A DNA stretch of 64,000 bases from Litoreibacter albidus (GCF_900107015.1 NZ_FNOI01000004.1:269597-333596), one strand, 5' to 3'; shown: positions 47,519 through 56,857, numbered from the stretch's first letter. The notes: generated by a model from the sequence alone, not told the origin. Translations and numbers: made by a program.

Positions 47519-47540
47519 GAGGCAATTCCTTTTCAGTCGC

Positions 47541-47566
47541 GGTTCCGTAGCTCCGGAACCTTTTTT
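47541..47566 (+). terminator. Hairpin with T run on the plus strand in the rpsM leader
   Basis: GGTTCCG / CGGAACC stem followed by six T on the plus strand. On the minus (coding) strand it is preceded by an A run instead. No plus-strand gene ends here, so it may block antisense transcription or simply be part of the rpsM leader fold. Confidence 0.4.
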
Positions 47567-47574
47567 CACAACGT

Positions 47575-47606
47575 AAGCCCGAAGGTTTTTCATAACCTGC
47601 GGGCTT
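47575..47606 (-). promoter_or_regulatory. Long hairpin in the rpsM mRNA leader
   Basis: AAGCCCG-AAGGTT / AACCT-GCGGGCTT arms with a six-base loop form a strong stem 57 bases before the rpsM start. Together with the next hairpin it gives a two-stem leader, a plausible target for ribosomal-protein autoregulation (inference). Confidence 0.45.
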
Positions 47607-47673
47607 GGCTTAGATATGGTCAGCACCGTTTCGGCTAGCTAGGCCGTGGCGCGATTCCCTTGCGGGATGATGC

Positions 47674-47702
47674 GGCTTAGGAGTTTTTTAACATGTGGTC
47701 AA
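47674..47702 (-). promoter_or_regulatory. Predicted promoter of rpsM-rpsK-rpoA-rplQ
   Basis: Minus-strand TTGACC, 17-base spacer, TAAGCC, located just after the adk stop. A separate promoter fits the 208-base adk-rpsM gap. Confidence 0.4.
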
Positions 47703-47726
47703 TAGCCTCCGCCGCCGCGCCTTAGT

Positions 47727-48371
47727 CTAGGCGTCCAAAATCTTTGAAATGGCCTTAGCAACCACGTCGATTTCGCCCAAACCGTTGATCGGGCTCAGGT
47801 CACCCTTGGCGTAGTAATAGCCAATCAGTGGAGACGTCTTTTTGTAGTATTCCATCAGGCGGGTGCGCAGGCTTTCTTCGTTGTCGTCCGCGCGGCGCTT
47901 GAATTCCGTCCCGCCACAATTGGCGCATTTGCCATCATCGGGGATCGGCTTCATCTGATCGTTGTAGACCTCGCCACAACTCGCACATGTAGACCGCGCA
48001 GTGATGCGCGCCACCAGCGCCTCATCGTCAACCCGCATCTCGATGACTGCATCAAGCGTGGTGCCGTGCTTCGCCAACAACTCACCTAACGCGTCTGCCT
48101 GCGGCAGTGTCCGCGGGAAGCCGTCAAAAATGAAACCACCAGCATGGTCGCCTTCAAGCTTCTCTTCGATCAGCCCGATGACGATCTCATCGGTGACCAG
48201 TTGGCCCGCATCCATGATGGCAGCAACCTTGTTGCCCATCTCTGTGCCGGAGCTTTTAGCCTCGCGTAGCATGTCCCCTGTGGACAGCTGCACCATGCCG
48301 CGTTCCGCGACCAACTTACGGGCTTGCGTGCCCTTCCCCGCGCCAGGCGGCCCAAGCAGAATGATATTCAT
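47727..48371 (-). CDS. adk: Adenylate kinase (zinc-lid type)
   Basis: 214 residues. P-loop [18 protein letters not shown], and a lid domain with four cysteines ([10 protein letters not shown] ... CANCGG) that bind zinc. Overlaps the secY stop by 4 bases, the conserved secY-adk pairing. Confidence 0.97.
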   Translation of the reverse strand: MNIILLGPPGAGKGTQARKLVAERGMVQLSTGDMLREAKSSGTEMGNKVAAIMDAGQLVTDEIVIGLIEEKLEGDHAGGFIFDGFPRTLPQADALGELLAKHGTTLDAVIEMRVDDEALVARITARSTCASCGEVYNDQMKPIPDDGKCANCGGTEFKRRADDNEESLRTRLMEYYKKTSPLIGYYYAKGDLSPINGLGEIDVVAKAISKILDA

Positions 48372-49735
48372 CGACGCGACGGCCCTTTCGCTTTGGTTTT
48401 GCCATTGCGCTTCTTGCCGCGCAGTTGCGATTTTTCAATCAGACCTTCGTACTGATGCGCCAGCATGTGCGACTGAACCTGCTGGATGGTATCCATGGTC
48501 ACCGACACAACGATCAGAACCGAGGTGCCCCCGAAATAAAACGGGATCGCTAGTTGGCTGCGCAGAATTTCAGGCAACAAGCAGACGGCAGCCAGATAGG
48601 CGGCACCCACAACGAGGATGCGGTTAACCACATATTCGAGATATTCGGCGGTGCGCTCGCCCGGACGGATGCCCGGAATGAAGCCGTTCTGCGACTTCAG
48701 GTTCTCTGCAACTTCCTCTGGCTTGAAAGCCACGTTGAAGGTGTAGAAATACGCGAAGAACACGATCATCGAGGTGAAGAACAGCAGGTACAGCGGTTGA
48801 CCGGGGCCAAAGTAGGCCAGAATGGTCGCCATGACCTCACCAGTTTGCGCACCTGAGAAGGTGGACACAGTCGTCGGCAACAGCAGCAAGGACGACGCGA
48901 AAATCGCTGGGATAACGCCCGCTGGGTTTACCTTTACAGGTAGATGCGAGGAACCACCGTCATAGACCTTCATGCCAACTTGGCGGCGCGGGTACTGAAT
49001 GTGAATCTTGCGCAACGCGCGTTCCATGAACACCACGAACATGATGGTCAGGACGACGACCAGCAGCACACCAACGATAACCGCTGGGCTGATGGAGCCG
49101 GAACGACCCTGTGCGAAGAACTGCGCGAGTGCGGCTGGGATTTCGGCGATGATACCAACAAAGATGATCAGCGAAATGCCGTTGCCGATGCCGCGTTGCG
49201 TGATCTGCTCACCCAACCACATCAGGAACATTGTGCCGCCCACAAGCGTAATCACCGCGCCTACGCGGAAGTACATGCCCGGATCAGTCGCCAAGCCAGA
49301 GCCTTCAAGACCGGCGGAGAGCCCGTAGGCTTGCAGCGTGGCCAAGAACACCGTGCCGTAGCGGGTGTATTGGTTAATTTTCTTGCGACCCTGTTCGCCC
49401 TCTTTCTTCAGCTGTTCCAGCTGAGGAACCATGGCGGTCATCAGCTGCACAATGATAGAGGCCGAAATATATGGCATGATGCCAAGGGCAAACAGGCCCA
49501 TCCGGCCGATCGCACCGCCGGTGAACATGTTCAACACGCCACCGATGCCCTGCTGGGCTTGCTCGACGAACTGGCGCAAGGCGTCGGCGTCGATGCCCGG
49601 TACCGGAATGTAGGTGCCCAAACGGTAGACGATCAGCAGACCGATGGTGAAGAGAATGCGTTGGCGTAACTCGGTGGCCTTCCCGAAGGCGGACCAGCTC
49701 ATGTTTTGTGCCATTTGCTCGGCGGCTGAAGCCAT
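48368..49735 (-). CDS. secY: Preprotein translocase subunit SecY
   Basis: 455 residues with ten membrane segments. [32 protein letters not shown] and the cytoplasmic loop region [27 protein letters not shown] are diagnostic. Central channel of the Sec translocon. Separated from rplO by a strong hairpin. Confidence 0.98.
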   Translation of the reverse strand: MASAAEQMAQNMSWSAFGKATELRQRILFTIGLLIVYRLGTYIPVPGIDADALRQFVEQAQQGIGGVLNMFTGGAIGRMGLFALGIMPYISASIIVQLMTAMVPQLEQLKKEGEQGRKKINQYTRYGTVFLATLQAYGLSAGLEGSGLATDPGMYFRVGAVITLVGGTMFLMWLGEQITQRGIGNGISLIIFVGIIAEIPAALAQFFAQGRSGSISPAVIVGVLLVVVLTIMFVVFMERALRKIHIQYPRRQVGMKVYDGGSSHLPVKVNPAGVIPAIFASSLLLLPTTVSTFSGAQTGEVMATILAYFGPGQPLYLLFFTSMIVFFAYFYTFNVAFKPEEVAENLKSQNGFIPGIRPGERTAEYLEYVVNRILVVGAAYLAAVCLLPEILRSQLAIPFYFGGTSVLIVVSVTMDTIQQVQSHMLAHQYEGLIEKSQLRGKKRNGKTKAKGPSRR

Positions 49736-49763
49736 GTGCGTGGGTATCCCTGTCTAGATATGC

Positions 49764-49799
49764 ACAGCGCCGCGAACGGGGCTCCCCGTCGCGGCGCTG
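49764..49799 (-). other. Strong intercistronic hairpin between rplO and secY
   Basis: Outer arms CAGCGCCGCGA / TCGCGGCGCTG with an inner CGGGG/CCCCG stem give an almost continuous hairpin of about 16 pairs. No T run follows, so it is more likely an RNA-processing or attenuation site than a terminator. Confidence 0.6.
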
Positions 49800-49845
49800 G
49801 AAAACTTAAGAGGTATGTAAGGGGCGCATAAGCCCCTCACAAGGC

Positions 49846-50313
49846 TTATTCAGCAGCAGCCGCGGTGTTGAGCTTGCCGCCAGCTTTTTCCACAGCTTCA
49901 ACAGCCGATTTGGAAGCGCCGGTAACAGTCAAAGTCACCTTGGATGTCAGATCGCCTTTCGCCAGAATGCGAACGCCGTCAAGCTTGCGACGCACGAGGC
50001 CTGCTTCAATCAAAGCGTCCTCGGTGATGTCGCCTTTGGCGTCCAATTTCTTGGCATCGATGAATTTCTGGATCATGCCGAGGTTCACAACAGCGAACGA
50101 CTTCTTGTTGCGGGAGTTGAAGCCCCGCTTTGGAAGACGCATGTACAGTGGCATTTGGCCACCTTCGTAACCGTTCAGGGCAACGCCCGAGCGGGATTTT
50201 TGACCTTTGATACCACGGCCAGCCATTTTACCTTTGCCAGAGCCCGGGCCACGGCCCACGCGCTTTTTGGTTTTGGTGGCGCCTGGATTGTCGTGCAATT
50301 CGTGTAGTTTCAT
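49846..50313 (-). CDS. rplO: 50S ribosomal protein L15
   Basis: 155 residues; [41 protein letters not shown] and [13 protein letters not shown] are uL15 signatures. Start at 50313 with AGGAGA upstream. In most bacteria it follows rpmD directly; here a toxin-antitoxin pair and a terminator lie between. Confidence 0.98.
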   Translation of the reverse strand: MKLHELHDNPGATKTKKRVGRGPGSGKGKMAGRGIKGQKSRSGVALNGYEGGQMPLYMRLPKRGFNSRNKKSFAVVNLGMIQKFIDAKKLDAKGDITEDALIEAGLVRRKLDGVRILAKGDLTSKVTLTVTGASKSAVEAVEKAGGKLNTAAAAE

Positions 50314-50406
50314 GTCGCTTCTCCTATTGCCGGAAGGGTCCTCGAAGCGAAATGGACCAAACGCGGCGTTTCTTGTTGATTCTGCAGGCCGAATGCCCAC
50401 TGGGGG

Positions 50407-50435
50407 TGTTTAGGGGAGAGCGTAAGGTGTGGCAA
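50407..50435 (-). promoter_or_regulatory. Predicted promoter of rplO-secY-adk
   Basis: Minus-strand TTGCCA, 17-base spacer, TAAACA, between brnA and rplO. It would restart transcription after the interrupting BrnTA module. Confidence 0.45.
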
Positions 50436-50456
50436 GGGGCCTAAGTCCCCTCAAAA

Positions 50457-50735
50457 CTATTCTGCGCTTAGCTTTTTGTGCGCGTCTACGTAAGCACGAA
50501 GCACCGAATGCATCTTCGTCAGATGCCCGCCCCCCTGAGACTTAAAGAACTCAAGGATATCGGGGTCTACACGCATGCTGACCGCCTTCTTTGTTTTCGG
50601 CAGTTCAACCTGTGCCGTCTCCCAGAAATCATCTGGGAGCTCAGGTGCTTCGGTCGCCTTCGCCGGAGAGGCAATCTCGCCTCGCTCCTTCATCGCGCGC
50701 AATTCCTCAAGGGATGCGGTTTTTGTATTGTTCAT
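50457..50735 (-). CDS. brnA: BrnA-type antitoxin
   Basis: 92 residues. ELPDDFWETAQVELPKTKKAVSMRVDPDILEFFKSQGGGHLTKMHSVLRAYVDAH is the BrnA ribbon-helix-helix antitoxin pattern. The ATG at 50735 follows GGAGG and lies 29 bases inside the brnT 3' end, the usual overlapping toxin-first order. It should neutralise BrnT and, as a complex, repress the operon. Located between rplO and rpmD. Confidence 0.9.
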   Translation of the reverse strand: MNNTKTASLEELRAMKERGEIASPAKATEAPELPDDFWETAQVELPKTKKAVSMRVDPDILEFFKSQGGGHLTKMHSVLRAYVDAHKKLSAE

Positions 50736-50976
50736 ACTCTTTACGGCCTCCTTGCCACGCAGAGATAATACGGATGGTTTCACCACGCATCGTATATGTG
50801 ACGGCATAGACGGTCTCGCCAACCATGCCGAGAGACATCAGCCGCGTTTCGCCGTAGTCCTGTCGAGTATCCTCTCTGATCAGAATAGGATTCTCAAAAA
50901 TTAATGCTGCGTCGAGGAAATCGACACCATGTTTTGCATGATTGTGTTTGCGCTTATTTTCGTCCCATTCGAACAC
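50707..50976 (-). CDS. brnT: BrnT-type ribonuclease toxin
   Basis: 89 residues from the GTG at 50976, preceded by GGAGG at an 8-base spacing; a TTG at 51000 is possible. FEWDENKRKHNHAKHGVDFLDAALIFENP, TRLMSLGMVGETVYAVTYTMR and IRIISAWQGGRKEYEQY match BrnT, a RelE-like ribosome-independent RNase. The usual ISARxAxxxE region reads ISAWQGGRKE, a small deviation. Toxin gene of a BrnTA pair inside the spc operon. Confidence 0.9.
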   Translation of the reverse strand: MFEWDENKRKHNHAKHGVDFLDAALIFENPILIREDTRQDYGETRLMSLGMVGETVYAVTYTMRGETIRIISAWQGGRKEYEQYKNRIP

Positions 50977-51050
50977 TTGAGGCGCCTCCGATAGGTTCAA
51001 TCCATCCCTGTATGAGTAGCCTCTCCGTGACCTCTTATGGGTCTTGAGTG

Positions 51051-51068
51051 TGTATATACATCATGTAT
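51051..51068. promoter_or_regulatory. Probable BrnA operator/promoter
   Basis: Two overlapping perfect palindromes: TGTATATACA (51051-51060) and ATACATCATGTAT (51056-51068), about 75-90 bases upstream of brnT. Such repeats fit binding of a ribbon-helix-helix antitoxin that autoregulates the pair. Confidence 0.5.
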
Positions 51069-51085
51069 CCCATCACGTCAACGCG

Positions 51086-51117
51086 CAAAAACGCCCCGCT
51101 TTTCAGCGAGGCGTTTC
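51086..51117 (-). terminator. Terminator after rpmD, upstream of brnTA
   Basis: Minus-strand AACGCCTCGCT / AGCGGGGCGTT stem with a single mismatch, then TTTTT. It ends transcription from rpsE-rpmD before the toxin-antitoxin module. Confidence 0.85.
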
Positions 51118-51154
51118 AATTTTCTAGATAGCCGAAGAGGCAAGCCGAAGGGGC

Positions 51155-51343
51155 TTAGCCTTTTTCTTCGATGATCTCTACCATGTGTGGGATGCTCTCA
51201 ACCATGCCGCGCACCGAAGGTGTGTCTTCCAGCTCGCGGGTTTTGTGCATCTTGTTCAGGCCCAGACCGATCAGCGTTGCACGCTGTTTTTGTGGGCGAC
51301 GGATTGGCGAGCCAATCTGTTTTACAACGATAGTTTTAGCCAT
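51155..51343 (-). CDS. rpmD: 50S ribosomal protein L30
   Basis: 62 residues; [30 protein letters not shown] is the uL30 pattern. Directly follows rpsE and is followed by a terminator instead of rplO. Confidence 0.98.
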   Translation of the reverse strand: MAKTIVVKQIGSPIRRPQKQRATLIGLGLNKMHKTRELEDTPSVRGMVESIPHMVEIIEEKG

Positions 51344-51346
51344 GTC

Positions 51347-51928
51347 TTAGGCCTCCGTTACAACTGGGGCTTGCTCGCCATCGGCCTTAGGGGCGTCATC
51401 GGAGCGAAGGATGTCAGCAACTTTCTTACCGCGACGCTGCGCAACCATACGAGGCGACGCTTCGTTCACGAGACCGTTCAAAGTAGCACGGATCATGTTG
51501 TAAGGGTTTTGCGAACCGATCGACTTTGCAACAACGTCTTGGACGCCGAGCATTTCGAACACAGCACGCATTGGACCACCCGCGATGATACCAGTACCTT
51601 GTGGTGCAGTGCGCATCACAACCTTACCAGCACCGTGACGGCCAGCTACATCGTGGTGCAGCGTGCGGCCTTCGCGCAGTGGAACGCGGATCATTTGGCG
51701 CTTGGCTTGTTCGGTGGCTTTGCGGATGGCCTCTGGGACCTCTTTCGCTTTACCTTTACCGAAGCCCACGCGGCCTTTTTGGTCGCCGACAACGACAAGT
51801 GCGGCGAAGCCAAAGCGCTTACCACCTTTAACGGTTTTGGATACGCGGTTGATTGCAACCAGACGATCTGCAAATTCGGGTGTTTCTTCCCGATCGCGGC
51901 GACCGCGATTTCCTTGTTCTCTTGCCAT
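51347..51928 (-). CDS. rpsE: 30S ribosomal protein S5
   Basis: 193 residues; [42 protein letters not shown] and [23 protein letters not shown] are uS5 signatures. AAGGAATT precedes the ATG. Separated from rplR by a terminator, so it appears to begin a new transcript. Confidence 0.98.
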   Translation of the reverse strand: MAREQGNRGRRDREETPEFADRLVAINRVSKTVKGGKRFGFAALVVVGDQKGRVGFGKGKAKEVPEAIRKATEQAKRQMIRVPLREGRTLHHDVAGRHGAGKVVMRTAPQGTGIIAGGPMRAVFEMLGVQDVVAKSIGSQNPYNMIRATLNGLVNEASPRMVAQRRGKKVADILRSDDAPKADGEQAPVVTEA

Positions 51929-51945
51929 TGGGCAATTCCTTAATT

Positions 51946-51973
51946 TCTATGCGCTAGGCGCAGTTTGGTTCAA
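51946..51973 (-). promoter_or_regulatory. Candidate promoter of rpsE-rpmD
   Basis: Minus-strand TTGAAC, 16-base spacer, CATAGA, about 20 bases before the rpsE start. Weak match; called because a terminator lies just upstream. Confidence 0.3.
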
Positions 51974-52017
51974 TCGCAGTGGGCAAACGCCCCCCGATCA
52001 TCGAGGCCATAAGACCT

Positions 52018-52048
52018 GCAAAAATGGGCACCCCCGAGGGAGTGCCCA
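52018..52048 (-). terminator. Terminator between rplR and rpsE
   Basis: Minus-strand TGGGCACTCCC / GGGGTGCCCA hairpin followed by TTTTT, six bases after the rplR stop. An internal terminator inside the spc operon. Confidence 0.85.
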
Positions 52049-52053
52049 AAGAC

Positions 52054-52413
52054 TTAGATTTTCAGACCACCTTCACGGGCAGCTTCGGCCAAGGCCTTCA
52101 CTTTACCGTGGAAGAGGAAGCCGCCGCGGTCGAAGTAAGCTTCGGACACACCAGCTTTTTTGGCGCGTTCCGCAATTGCGGCACCGACTTTGGAGGCAGC
52201 TTCGATGTTGTTCTTGCCAACGATGCCCAGATCCTTCTCGAGAGAAGAAGCGGAGGCCAGCGTTACGCCGTTCACATCATCAATCAGCTGAACGCTGATG
52301 TTTTTGTTGGAGCGGTGAACCGACAGACGCGCACGTCCGGCGTTTACCTTGCGAAGCTTGTTCCGAACGCGCAGGCGGCGTTTGATGAACAGATCACGTT
52401 TCGTGTTAGCCAT
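52054..52413 (-). CDS. rplR: 50S ribosomal protein L18
   Basis: 119 residues; [32 protein letters not shown] and the C-terminus [25 protein letters not shown] are uL18 signatures. Start at 52413 shares a base with the rplF stop. A terminator follows. Confidence 0.98.
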   Translation of the reverse strand: MANTKRDLFIKRRLRVRNKLRKVNAGRARLSVHRSNKNISVQLIDDVNGVTLASASSLEKDLGIVGKNNIEAASKVGAAIAERAKKAGVSEAYFDRGGFLFHGKVKALAEAAREGGLKI

Positions 52414-52946
52414 TACTTCTTCTTCCCTTCTTTGCGGAAGACGAACTCGCCTTTGTAGCGGATGCCCTTGCCTTTGTAAGGCTCTGGCTTGCGCCACGCG
52501 CGGATGTTGGCAGCCACTTGGCCGACAACCTGCTCGTCAATCCCCTCGATGGTGATCTCGGTGGGCTTAGCAGCCACAACGGTCACACCCTCAGGCACTT
52601 CATAAACAACGTCATGTGACAGGCCGAGGTTCAGCTTCAGGTTTTTGCCTTCCATCGCGGCGCGGTAACCCACACCTTGAATTTCAAGCTCTTTCTTGAA
52701 GCCGTCCGTCACGCCGGTCACCAAGTTAGCGACCATAGTGCGGCTCATGCCCCACTGCTGGCGCGCGCGCTTGCTAGAACCACGAGGCGTGATGGTAACC
52801 ACGTTGTCTTCGACAGCGAGTGTCACATCGTCGGTTGCTTTGAAGGTACGGACACCCTTGGGGCCCTTAACTTCGATGGTCTGGCCAGAAACGGACGCGG
52901 TGACGCCGGAAGGCAGATCGACTGGTTTTTTACCAATACGAGACAT
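52413..52946 (-). CDS. rplF: 50S ribosomal protein L6
   Basis: 177 residues; [33 protein letters not shown] and [13 protein letters not shown] are uL6 signatures. Confidence 0.98.
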   Translation of the reverse strand: MSRIGKKPVDLPSGVTASVSGQTIEVKGPKGVRTFKATDDVTLAVEDNVVTITPRGSSKRARQQWGMSRTMVANLVTGVTDGFKKELEIQGVGYRAAMEGKNLKLNLGLSHDVVYEVPEGVTVVAAKPTEITIEGIDEQVVGQVAANIRAWRKPEPYKGKGIRYKGEFVFRKEGKKK

Positions 52947-52958
52947 ACTAGGCGCTCC

Positions 52959-53351
52959 TTAGAATACCGTGCAAAGCACTTCGCCGCCAACGTTCTGGCT
53001 GCGAGCATTTGCGTCCGACATCACACCGCGAGGCGTGCTGACAATCGACACACCCAGGCCCTGACGGACAACTGGGATGTCACTGGAACCCACGTAAACG
53101 CGACGGCCAGGCTTGGAAACCCGCTTCAGTTCGCGAATGACAGGAGTGCCTTCGTAATATTTCAGCTCAATGTTCAAAGCCGGGTGACCGTCTTTGCCCG
53201 TAGTCGCCTCATAGCCACGGATGTAGCCTTCGTCTGCAAGCACATCCAGAACCCGAGCACGAAGCTTGGACGCTGGCGTCTCTACAGTGGCTTTCCCGCG
53301 AAGCTGCGAGTTACGGATACGTGTGAGCATATCTGCGATAGGATCGTTCAT
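52959..53351 (-). CDS. rpsH: 30S ribosomal protein S8
   Basis: 130 residues; [31 protein letters not shown] and [15 protein letters not shown] are uS8 signatures. In other bacteria S8 represses the spc operon; the splitting of the operon here would limit that control to part of it. Confidence 0.98.
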   Translation of the reverse strand: MNDPIADMLTRIRNSQLRGKATVETPASKLRARVLDVLADEGYIRGYEATTGKDGHPALNIELKYYEGTPVIRELKRVSKPGRRVYVGSSDIPVVRQGLGVSIVSTPRGVMSDANARSQNVGGEVLCTVF

Positions 53352-53366
53352 AATCTAATGCCCTCC

Positions 53367-53672
53367 TTACCAGCTGGACTTAACCATGCCGGGGATCAGG
53401 CCAGCAGAGCCCAAGTCCCGCAACATGATCCGGGAAATCTTCAGCTTACGGTAGTAAGCGTGAGGACGGCCGGTCAGTTGGCAGCGGTTATGCAAACGCG
53501 TAGCCGAGCTGTTGCGCGGCAGTTCAGCCAATTTCAGACGCGCTTTGAAGCGCTCTTCCATTGGTTTCTCTTGGTCGTTTGCGATAGCAAGCAGAGCAGC
53601 ACGTTTAGCGGCGTATTTCTTCACCAGCTTTTCGCGCTTCTTCTCGCGTTCGATCATTGCTTTTTTAGCCAT
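53367..53672 (-). CDS. rpsN: 30S ribosomal protein S14 (zinc-free form)
   Basis: 101 residues; [41 protein letters not shown] and [18 protein letters not shown]. The long form without the CxxC pairs of the zinc-binding version. Confidence 0.98.
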   Translation of the reverse strand: MAKKAMIEREKKREKLVKKYAAKRAALLAIANDQEKPMEERFKARLKLAELPRNSSATRLHNRCQLTGRPHAYYRKLKISRIMLRDLGSAGLIPGMVKSSW

Positions 53673-53692
53673 GTTCTATTCCTTCCCGCGGA

Positions 53693-54256
53693 TCAGCTGT
53701 TGAAAGGCATGTTGAAAGCTTTCAACAGGCTCTTTGCTTCAGCATCGGTGGCGGCGGTAGTGCAGATTACGATATCCATACCCCAAGCCTCATCAACTTT
53801 ATCAAAGTCGATCTCAGGGAACACGATGTGTTCCTTCATGCCCATGGCGTAGTTGCCACGGCCATCGAAAGACTTGCCCGAAATGCCGCGGAAGTCACGG
53901 ATACGGGGCATTGCGATAGTGATAAGACGGTCAAGGAATTCGTACATACGCTCGCCGCGCAGGGTAACTTTGGCACCAAGAGGCATCTCTTCACGGACCC
54001 GGAAGCCAGCGATGGATTTCTTAGCGCGTGTCACCATGGCTTTTTGACCAGCGATGGCAGTCAGGTCAGCAGCAGCCGATGCCGGCTTCTTGCTGTCTTT
54101 AACTGCAGCTTTACCGGCGCCGATGTTCAGGACAATTTTGTCCAAGCGCGGGATCTGCATGTCGTTTTTGTAGCCGAACTCTTCTTTCATGGCGGCACGG
54201 ATTGTGTCGACATAAACAGACTTCAAGCGCGGGGTGTATTTTGCGTCGTCAAGCAT
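53693..54256 (-). CDS. rplE: 50S ribosomal protein L5
   Basis: 187 residues; [47 protein letters not shown] and [21 protein letters not shown] are uL5 signatures. Overlaps rplX. Confidence 0.98.
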   Translation of the reverse strand: MLDDAKYTPRLKSVYVDTIRAAMKEEFGYKNDMQIPRLDKIVLNIGAGKAAVKDSKKPASAAADLTAIAGQKAMVTRAKKSIAGFRVREEMPLGAKVTLRGERMYEFLDRLITIAMPRIRDFRGISGKSFDGRGNYAMGMKEHIVFPEIDFDKVDEAWGMDIVICTTAATDAEAKSLLKAFNMPFNS

Positions 54257-54561
54257 CAGATCACGTCCCCAGTTGTTTTGGCAAAACGCACCTTCTTGTC
54301 GCCGTCCATTTTGAAGCCCACACGTGTGGCCTTACCGTTGGCGTCGAGAAGCGCGAGGTTGCTCAGTTGGATCGGCATCGCAGTTGGAACGCGTCCACCT
54401 TGCGAGTTCTGGCTTTGCTTCACGTGACGGATGGCGACATTGACGCCTTCTACCAACGCTTTACCGGTCTTAGGGTTTACGGAAGCGATAACGCCTTCTT
54501 TGCCCTTGTCTTTGCCGGTCAGCACGACGATTTTATCGCCCTTTTTCAGTTTAGCAGCCAT
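54256..54561 (-). CDS. rplX: 50S ribosomal protein L24
   Basis: 101 residues; [20 protein letters not shown] is the KOW motif of uL24, followed by [21 protein letters not shown]. Confidence 0.98.
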   Translation of the reverse strand: MAAKLKKGDKIVVLTGKDKGKEGVIASVNPKTGKALVEGVNVAIRHVKQSQNSQGGRVPTAMPIQLSNLALLDANGKATRVGFKMDGDKKVRFAKTTGDVI

Positions 54562-54562
54562 A

Positions 54563-54931
54563 TCACAGCACCTCCGGGGCGAGCGAGATGATTTTCATGA
54601 AGTTCTTGCCGCGCAGTTCGCGAACAACTGGCCCGAAGATACGAGTACCTACAGGTTCGTTGTTGTTATTCAGAATAACAGCAGCGTTGCGGTCGAAACG
54701 GATGGCGGTGCCATCTTCGCGACGAACTTCTTTAGCGGTGCGAACAACGACGGCTTTACGAACGTCGCCTTTTTTCACACGGCCGCGTGGGATGGCTTCT
54801 TTAACCGACACGACAATAATGTCGCCGACGGATGCGTACTTACGCTTGGAACCACCCAAAACCTTGATGCACTGAACACGGCGAGCGCCGCTGTTGTCAG
54901 CTACATCTAGGTTGGTCTGCATCTGGATCAT
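54563..54931 (-). CDS. rplN: 50S ribosomal protein L14
   Basis: 122 residues; [28 protein letters not shown] and [13 protein letters not shown] are uL14 signatures. A 70-base gap with a short GC-rich inverted repeat separates it from rpsQ. Confidence 0.98.
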   Translation of the reverse strand: MIQMQTNLDVADNSGARRVQCIKVLGGSKRKYASVGDIIVVSVKEAIPRGRVKKGDVRKAVVVRTAKEVRREDGTAIRFDRNAAVILNNNNEPVGTRIFGPVVRELRGKNFMKIISLAPEVL

Positions 54932-55001
54932 TTGATGTCTCCCGACCTTTGGGGACCGATGCCTCGGCCCCAGGGTTTCGAATAAATCGAAAAGTTATCG
55001 C

Positions 55002-55232
55002 TTAACCGACGATAACTTCCCAACGCTTGGTTTTGGACTTCGGCGCGCATTCTTGAATGCTAACCTGGTCACCCACGTTAAACGTGTTCTTCTCATCGTG
55101 AGCCCGGTACTTCTTGGACTTACGGATAATCTTCTTCATCACTGGGTGCTGAAAACGGCGCTCAACGGAAACTGTTACAGTTTGCTCGTTCTGGTTGCTG
55201 GTGACGACACCGGTCAGGATACGCTTAGGCAT
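55002..55232 (-). CDS. rpsQ: 30S ribosomal protein S17
   Basis: 76 residues; [28 protein letters not shown] and [18 protein letters not shown] are uS17 signatures. Overlaps the rpmC stop by one base. Confidence 0.98.
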   Translation of the reverse strand: MPKRILTGVVTSNQNEQTVTVSVERRFQHPVMKKIIRKSKKYRAHDEKNTFNVGDQVSIQECAPKSKTKRWEVIVG

Positions 55233-55441
55233 TAGTTAGCCTCCCCAGCTGCAGCTTGCGCTTTTTCATTCAGGATTGTTTTCACACGCGCAGCGCCGCG
55301 CTTTACGTCGCGCATACGTGCTGTGTTCTCAAGTTGGCCAGTGGCCTGTTGGAAGCGCAAGTTGAAGGCTTCCTTTTTCAGTGCGACAAGCTCTTCGTTG
55401 AGCTGGTCAGCAGTCTTCTCGCGAAGTTCGCTGGCGTTCAT
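55232..55441 (-). CDS. rpmC: 50S ribosomal protein L29
   Basis: 69 residues; [32 protein letters not shown] is the uL29 pattern. The ATG at 55441 has AAGGA 7 bases upstream and starts MNASELREK; an in-frame ATG at 55459 lacks good spacing. In most bacteria it directly follows rplP; here about 1.5 kb of other DNA intervenes. Confidence 0.97.
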   Translation of the reverse strand: MNASELREKTADQLNEELVALKKEAFNLRFQQATGQLENTARMRDVKRGAARVKTILNEKAQAAAGEAN

Positions 55442-55519
55442 TGCCATTTCCTTTTTCATACATCGGAGGGCCCCTAAAAGAGGTCACCCTGATTCCAATG
55501 GAGTTCATGATGAAACGTG

Positions 55520-55548
55520 GCTTTAGACCCCTGCCCGACTTATTGCAA
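55520..55548 (-). promoter_or_regulatory. Predicted promoter of rpmC-rpsQ-rplN
   Basis: Minus-strand TTGCAA, 17-base spacer, TAAAGC, about 80 bases before rpmC. It would restart transcription after the insert between rplP and rpmC. Confidence 0.4.
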
Positions 55549-55624
55549 GCCCTGTCGCCAACTTGGCGCATATATCTGTAAAATAGGGGCTTACTTGCGC
55601 TCTGGGCTGCGGTATCACGGGTCC

Positions 55625-56242
55625 ATGAACATCAAATCCCTCTTCGTGACCCGCCTCTATCAAGCCCGCCTTTCCGATCATGGCACTGCCATTGATCCGG
55701 AGGAGTTCGAGGACGAGTGCCTTGGCACCGCCGAGGATGACGAGGCTGGTCAAGACTGGTGCGAGGAAAACCAATTCGCGGGCTACACCAGCTACGCGTC
55801 GCTGACGGACCTGCCGTGGCGCTCACCGATCTTTAAAGCAGTGGTCGAGGCGCTGGATCAACATGTGGCCGCCTTCGCGAAGGATCTGGAGCTGGACCTA
55901 GACGGGCGCGAGCTGAAGCTGGAGGACATCTGGATCAACATCCTGCCCCAAGGCGGAATCCACACATCCCACATCCACCCGCATTCCGTCATTTCCGGCA
56001 CCACCTATGTTGCCATGCCCGAAGGCGCGTCGGCGTTGAAGCTTGAGGACCCACGGTCCCAAATGATGATGGCCGCCCCAACCCGCCTGAAAGACGCCCG
56101 CGAGGAGATGCGGCAGTTCATCTATGTGAAGCCAGTGGTCGGGGACGTGCTGCTATGGGAAAGCTTCCTGCGCCATGAGGTGCCGATGAATATGTCTGAG
56201 GATGATCGGATTTCCGTCTCTTTCAACTACGCTTGGGCGTAG
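55625..56242 (+). CDS. 2-oxoglutarate/Fe(II)-dependent oxygenase of the TIGR02466 family
   Basis: 205 residues. The iron and cosubstrate site is visible: His116-x-His118 in TSHIHPHSVISGTTYVAM, distal His184 in LRHEVPMN, and Arg195 in DDRISVSFNY for 2-oxoglutarate binding. An acidic N-terminal region (EEFEDECLGTAEDDEAG) precedes the fold. It is on the plus strand between rpmC and rplP, against the direction of the ribosomal genes. Substrate unknown; because some bacterial 2OG oxygenases hydroxylate ribosomal proteins (YcfD/RoxA on L16), a ribosomal target is a tempting hypothesis, not shown. Confidence 0.85.
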   Translation: MNIKSLFVTRLYQARLSDHGTAIDPEEFEDECLGTAEDDEAGQDWCEENQFAGYTSYASLTDLPWRSPIFKAVVEALDQHVAAFAKDLELDLDGRELKLEDIWINILPQGGIHTSHIHPHSVISGTTYVAMPEGASALKLEDPRSQMMMAAPTRLKDAREEMRQFIYVKPVVGDVLLWESFLRHEVPMNMSEDDRISVSFNYAWA

Positions 56243-56344
56243 AGGGACGAGACGCGTGCGTGGCAGTTGCTCTTGCGTAGCAAAAGCAATGAGAGCGTCA
56301 CTCGGTTGTTTTTGGACGCACCACTAGTTCAAATCCTAACTTTA

Positions 56345-56722
56345 CTAGCCCTTTATGACGGTCTCGATGTAGAGCGTTTGAAATATCATCGAAATTACGC
56401 CCAACACTATCATCAAGAAACAGAGAGTGCTGAACACGGTCGCTCGGTTGGTAACCCCTAAAAGTACAAATGGAACAAAACCTGACGTCGTTGCGTCGTC
56501 CTTAAACGTGTAAAAAATTATAGTTGAAAAGAACAATATGCGCGGAGATGCGAGTGTAACCAATCAATGAGTGGTTGCCGCACTAGAATACTTGGACATG
56601 ATGGCGTCGGGAAGAGTGCCAAAGGTCACTCGCTGAGTAAGGAACGCCATTGCAATTGAGACCGCCAACCAAGCTGTCCATTTCAAAAGTCGTCTATTCA
56701 GTGGGATGCTCTCAAGGATCAT
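56345..56722 (-). pseudogene. Broken small membrane-protein gene (in-frame TGA)
   Basis: From the ATG at 56722 the frame encodes MILESIPLNRRLLKW and a hydrophobic helix (TAWLAVSIAMAFLT), then meets a TGA at 56564-56566 after 52 codons; in the same frame it continues with 72 codons containing two or three more hydrophobic stretches (RILFFSTIIFYTF, VFSTLCFLMIVLGVISMIF) to a stop at 56345. The joint product would be about 125 residues. A single nonsense change, or two separate tiny proteins, would explain it. No family recognised; AT-richer than its neighbours. Confidence 0.5.
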
Positions 56723-56802
56723 GATTTCTAGCACTCAAAATTACTAATACCCCGCAAGCCTCAATTCTAATCCATCTTTACTACTCACAAATCATCAAAA
56801 CA

Positions 56803-56838
56803 AGAAGCCCCCGCCGATTTCTCAGCGGGGGCTCTTTT
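56803..56838. terminator. Terminator after rplP
   Basis: Stem AGCCCCCGC / GCGGGGGCT with T-rich flanks on both strands, about 80 bases after the rplP stop. It separates the rplB-rplP unit from the rpmC unit. Confidence 0.85.
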
Positions 56839-56857
56839 ATATCAACCGTGGCGGAAC

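Noticed and set aside
52677..53852. 391-codon plus-strand open frame across rplF, rpsH, rpsN and rplE
   Set aside because: Antisense to conserved ribosomal genes, with low-complexity composition and no recognisable domain.
56564..56566. Selenocysteine reading of the TGA in the broken membrane-protein frame
   Set aside because: No SECIS-like stem directly after the TGA and no selenoprotein family similarity; a nonsense change is simpler.
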